A stretch of 8,279 bases of DNA from Acidobacteriaceae bacterium (GTDB lineage: Bacteria > Acidobacteriota > Terriglobia > Terriglobales > SbA1), in assembly GCA_003156615.1 (NCBI GenBank), contig PMHI01000503.1, forward strand, positions 1 to 8,279, written 5' to 3'. Positions 1 to 8,279 of the stretch are shown here, one piece after another (position 1 is the stretch's first letter; each line of letters starts with the position of its first letter). Both the position numbers and the translations under genes were made by a program. A model generated the notes under the pieces. It was not told where the DNA came from, ran no database searches, and was given only the letters and a program-made list of their open reading frames with translations.

Positions 1-3
1 AAG

Positions 4-621
4 ATGAAAAGACTGGGTATCTCGCGACTGAACTCTCAAGAAGAAACAGAGGTGTTCAGCGTGGCAACACGCGACGAATCTCAGATTGCGGCCTACACTA
101 CGAGCAAAGATGCGATTCCCGAACAGGCGATTCGCGATCAACTCTGTCGAGTTATGGAGAGTCCGTTGTTTATCCAATCGGACAGACTTGGCCGATTTCT
201 TCGTTTCACCGTCGAAACAACGCTAGCCGGCGAGGCGGGCTCCGTGAAGGAGTACCTCATCGGCACAGAGGTATACGAACGCAAGCCTCCCTATCACCCC
301 GGCGAAGACTCGATTGTTCGCAGCGAGGCTCGCAGGCTACGCCGCAAACTCAAGGAATACTACGAGTCCGATGGTAAGGACGACCCAGTCCTTATCTACT
401 ATCGGCCTGGCAGCTATGTACCTATCTTTAGCTTTCGTGAGCTTTTCAGTGAGAGACAGGGAATTCGTGTAGCGGTTTTGCCTTTTGTGGACGCTTCCGG
501 CAGGCAACTTGTCGGGCAAGTGTGCGCAATTTGTCACCGGTAAATTGATTCACGAATTATTCGCACTGAAGGGCTCCAAGTGACTACCGCAAGTTCAGTG
601 GGGCCGCTGTGTCGGGCCTGA
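4..621 (+). pseudogene. CyaC/TolB-N-type regulatory protein, frame-broken N-terminal part
   Basis: The intact first frame (4-543) encodes 179 residues. Residues 37-142 resemble the N-terminal domain found on many acidobacterial adenylate-cyclase-like, TPR and WD40 proteins: FLRFTVETTL (65-74), KEYLIGTEVY (82-91), then IVRSEARRLRRKLKEYY (104-120) and a GSYVPIF strand (136-142). Residues 154-165 (IRVAVLPFVDAS) match the first strand of a TolB-N/FlgO-like domain, but the frame then runs into a stop. The expected continuation appears in the next frame at about 500-580 (FVTGKLIHELFALKGSK at 530-580) and returns to the first frame at 580-621 (VTTASSVGPLCRA, then stop). Two compensating frameshifts are the simplest reading. 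The C-terminal domain that would define the role (cyclase, TPR or other) is absent. The start is uncertain: the ATG at 4 lies at the window edge, and a GTG at 61 has a GAGG in front. Decayed gene or assembly error cannot be told apart here. Confidence 0.6.
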
Positions 622-746
622 ACAATCTCGATTCGCGAAAAACAGGAGTCGAAATTAAGGCCTTCGATGGTCGTTGTCAATTTCACATCAAATCCTTCGT
701 TATTCAAAACGGACGGTGCCGGCGGCTTGGACCGGTTGAAGGGCGA

Positions 747-777
747 GACAAGCTGCCATTCGATAGCTTGTCCTTTT
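747..777 (+). terminator. Hairpin with T tract between convergent genes
   Basis: A perfect 8-bp stem (747-754 with 765-772, GACAAGCT/AGCTTGTC) closes a 10-nt loop and is followed on the plus strand by C then TTTT (774-777), like a weak Rho-independent terminator for the plus-strand gene. On the minus strand the same hairpin begins 3 nt after the stop codon of the 66-residue gene, so it could also end the thi operon transcript, although no T tract follows in that direction. Confidence 0.5.
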
Positions 778-976
778 ATTCTCCTCCATGCGTTCGCCAG
801 TATTCGCTTTCCGGTGTGTCTTTATCGCGTTTGCGTATCAGCAGCCAGAAGACAAGCTTTAACGAGGCAATGCATAATGCGAATGCAAATACAATCATCA
901 CTCCTAACGCGATCCACGCATTCGCATGAGAACCGGACGCATAGCTTAAGAACCACTTCATAAAACCATCCTTCAT
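776..976 (-). CDS. Small single-span membrane protein coupled to thiG
   Basis: I do not recognise this 66-residue protein. It has one hydrophobic helix at about residues 20-46 (AWIALGVMIVFAFALCIASL, then KLVFWLLI). A basic and charged tail follows (RKRDKD), ending in TPESEYWRTHGGE, so the C-terminus is probably cytoplasmic by the positive-inside rule. Its ATG (976-974) overlaps the thiG stop in an ATGA arrangement, the usual sign of translational coupling, which argues that it is a real gene at the end of the thi operon. A second ATG at 961 has AAGGATGG in front and may be the true start (61 residues). Plus-strand ORFs over the same bases show no family features. A role in thiamine metabolism is only inferred from position. 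It could equally be an unrelated gene caught at the operon end. Confidence 0.6.
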   Translation of the reverse strand: MKDGFMKWFLSYASGSHANAWIALGVMIVFAFALCIASLKLVFWLLIRKRDKDTPESEYWRTHGGE

Positions 977-1836
977 TCGATGGAGAAAGTCGCCTGATCC
1001 TGTCGAAGTGTCGACTGCAATGACTCTGAAGTAAATGGGCGACCGATTTGCGGAGTGCTCGCGACAGCGTTCTCTTGTACGACCATTGGCCCGGCCAAGA
1101 ATGCATTGCGACCTCCTTTGATGGCGTCGGCAAATGCGCTCGCCATTCGGACTGGCTCAAGCGAACGCGATACGGCTGTGTTTAGCAGTACGCCGTCGAA
1201 GCCCCACTCCATCACCTGACAGGCCTGTGACGGTAGGCCGATACCCGCATCCACGATCAACGGAATCTGCGGAGCTCGTTCCCGGAGTTCGCATAATCCG
1301 CGAGGATTACGTGGTCCCTGACCGGTCCCGATGGGAGCCGCCCAGGGCATGAGCACCTCACAGCCGGCATCCATCAGACGCCTACAAAGAACCCAGTCTT
1401 CCGTGCAGTACGGCAAGACATGAAAGCCGAGTTTTATGAGTTCCCTGGCGGCATCAACGAGACCAAAGGGGTCTGGTTGGAGATTCACTTCATCTCCTAT
1501 GACTTCGAGCTTTATGAGATTGGTCTCGAATAATTCTCGTGCCATGTGGGCGGTATTCACTGCCTCGCGTGCGGTATAACAGCCTGCTGTGTTGGGTAGG
1601 ATGTTGCGACCCGTATTGCGTAACAAATCCCAGAAGGACTTTCCGCTATCCTGCGAACTTGAACGTCCGCCTGGAAGCTGACGCCGAACGGATACGGTAA
1701 GCAGAGCGGGATCCGCTGCGCTTATAGCAGCCGCCAATTGCACAGGTGATTCGTAGCGCGATGTGCCGAGTAGGAAGCGACTCGCGAAACTCTGTCCGTA
1801 CAAAATGAGTATGTCTTCTATTTTACGATCTGTCAC
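973..1836 (-). CDS. thiG: Thiazole synthase ThiG
   Basis: ThiG condenses 1-deoxy-D-xylulose 5-phosphate, the glycine-derived imine and sulfur from ThiS thiocarboxylate into the thiazole phosphate of thiamine; it acts in the cytoplasm. The family signatures are plain: FLLGTSRY near the start, LPNTAGCYTAREAV (80-93), NLIKLEVIGDE (106-116) with the Schiff-base lysine K109, LPYCTEDWVL, MPWAAPIGTGQG (phosphate loop), and VDAGIGLPSQACQVMEWG followed by DGVLLNTAV. I chose the GTG at 1836 because GGGAGGA lies just before it inside thiS and it sits 1 nt after the thiS stop; the reading frame stays open 31 codons further upstream, but only across thiS. The 287-residue product is somewhat longer than the roughly 255 of E. 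coli ThiG. Part of the excess is a Gly/Ser-rich insert at about 55-66 after the VRRQ strand. The stop overlaps the next gene's ATG. Confidence 0.95.
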   Translation of the reverse strand: MTDRKIEDILILYGQSFASRFLLGTSRYESPVQLAAAISAADPALLTVSVRRQLPGGRSSSQDSGKSFWDLLRNTGRNILPNTAGCYTAREAVNTAHMARELFETNLIKLEVIGDEVNLQPDPFGLVDAARELIKLGFHVLPYCTEDWVLCRRLMDAGCEVLMPWAAPIGTGQGPRNPRGLCELRERAPQIPLIVDAGIGLPSQACQVMEWGFDGVLLNTAVSRSLEPVRMASAFADAIKGGRNAFLAGPMVVQENAVASTPQIGRPFTSESLQSTLRQDQATFSIE

Positions 1837-1837
1837 G

Positions 1838-2019
1838 CTATCCTCCCGCCGCAGGATGCACGATGTCGATACGGTCGCCCGGCTGGATTTCGCATTCGGC
1901 ATAGTTTGCGCGCGGAATAAATTCGCCATTGCGGGCTACGGCGAATGGAGGTTGGGGAGCGAGAGCGACCAGCAATTCGCCTACCGTTGGCGGCTCTGGC
2001 AGGCCGTGCATTCGGCCAT

Positions 2020-2035
<16 letters not shown>
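1838..2035 (-). CDS. thiS: Sulfur carrier protein ThiS
   Basis: This 65-residue ubiquitin-fold protein carries sulfur to ThiG as a C-terminal thiocarboxylate. It has the ThiS pattern: an opening strand MSVTVNGR, a TVGELL helix start (17-22), FAVARNGEFIPR in the middle, then GDRIDIVHPAAGG with the essential Gly-Gly at 64-65. Length is typical of the family (about 65-70). The ATG at 2035 is favoured over longer upstream options because GAGGAGGAA lies 4 nt before it, inside the end of thiO, with which it overlaps by 16 nt. The stop is 1 nt from the thiG start, so thiS and thiG are almost certainly translated together. ThiF, which would adenylate the C-terminus, is not in the window. Confidence 0.94.
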
Positions 2036-5030
<2,995 letters not shown>

Positions 5031-5915
5031 TTAGAACCTGAAGTCGGCCGCAAAGGCGACAGCATTGTTGACTTTGATATTGATTCCGGGTGCCAAATTT
5101 GCGCCAAGATGACCCGTCCCGACGTCGAAGCTCCATCGCGTATCCGGGCGAGAAATCCTCACAGCGTAGATGAGGTCGGTGGGCAGTGTGGCCGTAGGAA
5201 CATACTTGATCCTTCGAGGTTCTTGATTGATCTCGATAGTCGGTGCGACTACTACAATTTTCTTGATGGGAATTGGGAACCCGATTCCTCCGAACGCGCG
5301 CTCTTCCCAATCGATGGTGTTTCCGCCATAACCGTACTTCTGCGCATTCGTTCCGCGAACTCCGCCTGTTGCCAGGAAGGCAAACTTGTTCCTCAGAACG
5401 ATAAGTTTCGTGGCAACCAAGTAGACATCACCGTTGGTTGCATTTTTGTGTACGGCCGCTTGCGACACGAACGGATCATTTGTGCGGAGTACTCCTCCCA
5501 CAGCGATTGCCGGCAAATATTTGTGGTTGTGATAATTCGCTACCAACAGTTTTGCCTTGACGTTGAAGATGTTCATTCCCGAAAAGTTAAAAAGAGGACT
5601 GATCGTAGGATCGCCTCCGTCGGTGTGGTTGTTGCGGCTGAAGCCGAACTCCAGCCAGTTGCCAAATCCCTCTTCTAAACCGGCGTTGATATAGTCTCCA
5701 GCAACAGGACCTGCATCCACGATGTGGAAGCTGGCCGTGGTTCCACCGAACTTGTGTTCAGGGGATGGAACTACCTCCGCCCAGGGTTGAAGGAAAATTC
5801 CGGACTGGCCGTCCATGTTCAGGGCCTGCGCGTGAATCCGCTGCGAAAAGAGAAGGGTCGCGAAAACAAGCGCGGAGACTGAAATGTGCTTTGGGTTTAT
5901 TCGATCGATCTTCAC
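5031..5915 (-). CDS. Outer-membrane barrel-like protein, DUF3034-like
   Basis: The 294-residue product starts with a signal peptide: basic MKIDRINPKH, a hydrophobic core ISVSALVFATLLFS, and an AxA cleavage site at A29-Q30-A31. The mature part has no further membrane helices. It alternates polar and aromatic residues in strand-like stretches and ends in AAFADFRF-like sequence (AVAFAADFRF, 285-294); a terminal Phe is typical of barrels inserted by the BAM complex. The pattern LPAIAVGGVLR (134-144), GDVYLVATKLIV (162-173), FLATGGVRGTNAQKYGYGG (180-198) and a closing WSFDVGTGHLGAN resembles DUF3034 family proteins, whose function is not established. I make this match from memory of the family, so it is moderate. 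The ATG at 5915 has AGGAG 12 nt upstream, slightly far. It lies between the decarboxylase and thiC on the same strand, but a strong hairpin separates it from the former. No substrate can be assigned. Confidence 0.7.
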   Translation of the reverse strand: MKIDRINPKHISVSALVFATLLFSQRIHAQALNMDGQSGIFLQPWAEVVPSPEHKFGGTTASFHIVDAGPVAGDYINAGLEEGFGNWLEFGFSRNNHTDGGDPTISPLFNFSGMNIFNVKAKLLVANYHNHKYLPAIAVGGVLRTNDPFVSQAAVHKNATNGDVYLVATKLIVLRNKFAFLATGGVRGTNAQKYGYGGNTIDWEERAFGGIGFPIPIKKIVVVAPTIEINQEPRRIKYVPTATLPTDLIYAVRISRPDTRWSFDVGTGHLGANLAPGINIKVNNAVAFAADFRF

Positions 5916-5938
5916 TTCTATCTCCTAGTTCAAATTCA

Positions 5939-5969
5939 CTGGGCCGGCGGCTAACTTTTGCCGGCCCAG
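5939..5969 (-). terminator. Strong GC hairpin after the decarboxylase gene
   Basis: A perfect 10-bp stem (5969-5960 with 5948-5939, CTGGGCCGGC/GCCGGCCCAG) closes an 11-nt loop, 12 nt past the decarboxylase stop. On the minus strand it is followed by TGAATTTG, only a poor T tract. It may terminate or attenuate transcription, or protect the 3' end, between the decarboxylase and the outer-membrane gene 23 nt further on. Confidence 0.6.
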
Positions 5970-5981
5970 CGGGGAGGGGCG

Positions 5982-7655
5982 TTAATCAACGGGTGCGATC
6001 AAAGGGCGGAGTTGGTGAGCAACGCGAATTCCGATCACCGTTGGACCCTCAGCCTGAAGTGCCTCGGCGAATGCCTTTTTGATCTCATCCACAGTGTTCG
6101 CAGCGACGCCGGTGCAGCCATAGGCCTTGGCGGTAGCTACAATGTCGAGTCCAGGTAGATCCAAAGCGGGGACGTTTGGCGTTTTCTCCAGGACGGCAAA
6201 CTCCTTGAGAATCGCGTATTCGTCATTGCAAGGCACCACGAAGATGAGCTTCAGCTTTTCTCGCGCTGCGGTGTACAAGTCTTGCACCGAATATTGAAGA
6301 GCCCCGTCTCCAATAAGAGCCACAACCGGCCGCCCGCTGCCGTTTTTCTTCTGTGCCAACGCAATGCCTACCGAGGCAGGTGAGCCCCAACCGAGTCCGC
6401 CGCTGGCAAACGTGTAGTAAGACTCGGGTTTCACGATCGGCCAGTTCTGTAGAAAATCGCCAAAGTTTGAAGCCGTTTCATTCACCACGATCGCGTCCGC
6501 GGGCCGGAGTTCGCTCAGCGCAGCAAACGCCTCAAATGCCGTCAATGGGTTGTTCGGCCTTGAGGGAAGTTTTTGCTCGATGTGCAATGGGGCGGGAGTT
6601 GGACGTGACTTCGCGGCCGGAACGGCCTCGATTAGGGCTTCCAGAGCAAGTTTTGCGTCTGACAACAAGCTGTCACCGACAATGGCGGCGCCGGAATCGT
6701 AGGGATCGTTCGTGACCTGCAACAACTCAGCGCCTTCAGGCAGGTACTCTCCTGCAACGTAGGGGTAATAGCGAAAGACCTGTGCACCGATCACGATGAT
6801 GAGGTCATGGCCGCGAAGCTTATTGCTGAGGGGGCCGATTGCGAACGGTACCATCCCGCGAAACTGGGGGTGAGTTTGAGGGAATGACGCTCGGTCAGAC
6901 AACGGCGACATATAAACCGGAGCCTTCAGGCGCTCCGCGAACTTGATGCCAGCGTCCCAACCGCCTGCTCGTTCAATCTCCGGTCCGTAAAGCAGCACCG
7001 GGTTCTTGCTCTTCTGAACGCGCCCAGCGAACGCCGCGATGCGATCAGGATCGGGCGAGTAACGGGTGCTGACAGTTCGAATCACTGCCTCTCCCAGTGC
7101 CGGCTGATCCCAATCGTCCAATGGGATCGATACGTATACCGGACCCGCCGGAGGCTGTAGAGCGACCGCATAGGCCCTCATAATTGCTCCAGGAACGTCT
7201 TGCGCTCGCACCGGCTGATAGGCCCACTTCACCCACGGTCGCGGCAGCGTGGTCTCGTCACGATTCGTAAGGTACGGATCACAAAGAATCATTTCGCGAG
7301 TCTGCTGACCGGCCGTGATGATGAGCGGGGTTTTGTTTTGAAAGGCAGTCATAATGTTGCCCATCCCGTTGCCAGTTCCTGCGGAGGTGTGTAGGTTCAC
7401 AAGTACGGGTCTCTTGCTTGCTTGAGAGAACCCATCTGCCATTGCAACAGCCGACGACTCCTGAAGACCAAGTACATATTGAAAATCTTTCGGAAAATTC
7501 TTCAGAAACGGTTGTTCGGTGGATCCCGGGTTTCCAAAAACGGTCGTCAGTCCGAGACGGCGCAAGAGGTTGTATGTCACCTCGTGAACGGTCTGAACTC
7601 TGGTTTCGAGGTTGTGTTTCACCTCGCGTGTCTGAACTTCGGCTTGGCTACTCAT
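5982..7655 (-). CDS. mdlC: ThDP-dependent benzoylformate decarboxylase family enzyme
   Basis: The 557-residue protein aligns along its whole length with benzoylformate decarboxylase (MdlC, 528 residues in Pseudomonas putida), which decarboxylates phenylglyoxylate to benzaldehyde in mandelate breakdown. Visible matches: LLRRLGLTTVFGNPGSTE (30-47) with the active-site serine S45; the cofactor-activating E66 in LGLQE; VNLHTSAGTGNGMG (86-99) with H89; PLIITAGQQTR (110-120); RGHDLIIVIGAQVFRY (281-296) with H283; and the ThDP/Mg motif GDG (449-451) ending at N477. Differences: the motif reads CND (476-478) where the Pseudomonas enzyme has NNG, and I482 replaces pocket residue Ala460, while F486 keeps Phe464. 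Ile at this place is what pyruvate decarboxylase has, so the substrate may be a smaller 2-keto acid. There is a roughly 20-residue N-terminal extension; AAGGAG 8 nt before the ATG at 7655 supports this start. No mandelate dehydrogenase or racemase is in view, so the symbol names the family only. Confidence 0.85.
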   Translation of the reverse strand: MSSQAEVQTREVKHNLETRVQTVHEVTYNLLRRLGLTTVFGNPGSTEQPFLKNFPKDFQYVLGLQESSAVAMADGFSQASKRPVLVNLHTSAGTGNGMGNIMTAFQNKTPLIITAGQQTREMILCDPYLTNRDETTLPRPWVKWAYQPVRAQDVPGAIMRAYAVALQPPAGPVYVSIPLDDWDQPALGEAVIRTVSTRYSPDPDRIAAFAGRVQKSKNPVLLYGPEIERAGGWDAGIKFAERLKAPVYMSPLSDRASFPQTHPQFRGMVPFAIGPLSNKLRGHDLIIVIGAQVFRYYPYVAGEYLPEGAELLQVTNDPYDSGAAIVGDSLLSDAKLALEALIEAVPAAKSRPTPAPLHIEQKLPSRPNNPLTAFEAFAALSELRPADAIVVNETASNFGDFLQNWPIVKPESYYTFASGGLGWGSPASVGIALAQKKNGSGRPVVALIGDGALQYSVQDLYTAAREKLKLIFVVPCNDEYAILKEFAVLEKTPNVPALDLPGLDIVATAKAYGCTGVAANTVDEIKKAFAEALQAEGPTVIGIRVAHQLRPLIAPVD

Positions 7656-7893
7656 CTACACATCTCCTTGTGCCATATCTGGTGTTGCCCGCGTTGGGTC
7701 GTCACGACGTTCATCTCCAATCGCACCCAAATATTTGCAGGTCTCGGCGAGTCTGAGAATGTGAGGAACGGCTAGCTCACAGTGATTAACTGCCCATCGC
7801 CGGGAGTTGCCTGACGAGGAGACATCGGAATCAGGGCGAAGGAACTGCCAGAGAACTGAAGCGCGGGCCGTGCAGGACCTCTAGCCCTGCTAT
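7656..7893 (-). other. Upstream region of the decarboxylase gene
   Basis: About 240 nt lie between the coding remnant and the decarboxylase start. Apart from the AAGGAG ribosome binding site close to 7655 and a small 6-bp hairpin at 7884-7900 (GCCCTG/CAGGGC) that overlaps the remnant's stop codon, I see no gene, no riboswitch and no convincing promoter boxes. A promoter for the decarboxylase is expected here but cannot be pinned down by eye. Confidence 0.3.
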
Positions 7894-8279
7894 TCAGGGC
7901 GTCTTCAATGACATGACGCGCTCTCCCAAGTGCTGAGTGAATGCGGCAATCGCCTTCGGGTTGAGTGGCCCAAACGCCTGGTCACCGGCAAAAACGAAAG
8001 CCGGCCCCGCCTGATCATTCAGTAGGGCTAGGAAGGCAAAATCTGATCGCGTGACCTTTCAGACCGCCGTAGAGACCTTGTCCATGGCATCGTTGGGTGC
8101 ACCTCTGCCTCAACAAATCTGTTCTCCCTTCACCTTTGTGTTGGGAATAGAAACGTCATCTCGAATCTTGCGGACCAGCTTGATGTGCCTTCCGGACGCT
8201 CCACGTTTCGAAAAAACTGCGCGTAGGTGCTCACAGGAATCGTTCCGAAATGAACAATCCTTCCGACTCCGCCACCCAC
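7894..8279 (-). pseudogene. Worn-down coding remnant of unknown family
   Basis: On the minus strand a protein-like reading can be pieced together but not as one open frame. From the window edge, one frame gives GRIVHFGTIPVSTYAQFF and NVERPEG. Near 8187-8200 the plausible continuation is one frame over: HIKLVRKIRDDVSIPNTKVK (from about 8188). That frame meets TGA at 8112-8110 and again at 8061-8059, then stays open as DFAFLALLNDQAGPAFVFAG and further to ERVMSLKTP, ending with TGA at 7896-7894. The last stretch looks like a normal C-terminus. I do not recognise the family and the 5' part lies outside the window. One frameshift and two stops suggest a pseudogene, but non-coding chance similarity to protein cannot be excluded. 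Confidence 0.35.

Noticed and set aside
609..963. Two overlapping plus-strand ORFs of about 100 codons (609-929 and 667-963)
   Set aside because: They show no domain-like or composition features, they cross the hairpin at 747-777, and they are antisense to the better supported membrane protein coupled to thiG.
1837..1929. Longer ThiG start 31 codons upstream
   Set aside because: The extension overlaps thiS in another frame and does not resemble ThiG; the GTG at 1836 has a strong ribosome binding site at the right spacing.
7686..7990. Alternative minus-strand open stretch ending in QLITVS before the decarboxylase
   Set aside because: It has no start codon in a sensible place, is Arg/Ala/Pro-rich as expected from GC-rich non-coding sequence, and competes with the better-looking remnant frame.

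Overview
The window most likely comes from an acidobacterium (Acidobacteriota). The main reason is the N-terminal domain of the first gene (winged-helix-like, with an xVRxEARRLRRKLxEYY-type core followed by a TolB/FlgO-like AVLPF strand). That architecture is multiplied in soil Acidobacteria. The moderate GC content and Gram-negative features (a signal-peptide outer-membrane barrel) agree. This assignment is inference, not a database result.

Layout. Positions 1-620 (+ strand) hold the 5' part of a CyaC/TolB-N-type regulatory protein. Its reading frame breaks near 500 and is traceable in other frames to about 620, so it looks like a pseudogene or a sequencing-error site. A hairpin with a short T tract (747-777) ends this side. 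Everything else that is coding is on the minus strand, convergent with it. Read in transcription order (right to left) it is: a worn-down coding remnant (8279-7894); a thiamine-diphosphate (ThDP) enzyme of the benzoylformate decarboxylase family (7655-5982); a strong GC hairpin (5969-5939); an outer-membrane-protein-like gene resembling DUF3034 proteins (5915-5031); a 72-nt gap; then a tightly packed thiamine operon, thiC-thiO-thiS-thiG (4958-973). The operon runs by a 4-nt ATGA overlap into a 66-residue single-span membrane protein of unknown function (976-776).

How the genes work together. ThiC makes the pyrimidine half of thiamine (HMP-P). ThiO oxidises glycine to the imine used for the thiazole. 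ThiS carries the sulfur as a C-terminal thiocarboxylate, and ThiG closes the thiazole ring. Both branches of the pathway are therefore represented, in an aerobic (ThiO, not ThiH) version. ThiF, ThiD and ThiE are not in the window. No TPP riboswitch is visible in front of thiC. The nearby decarboxylase depends on ThDP, the product of this pathway, which may or may not be more than coincidence.

Most worth a second look: the small membrane protein translationally coupled to thiG; the decarboxylase with a pyruvate-decarboxylase-like pocket residue and a CND in place of the usual NN in its ThDP motif; the missing riboswitch; and the two broken genes at the window ends. I see no mobile elements, CRISPR arrays, tRNA or rRNA genes. 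I find no clear sign of a wholly new system.
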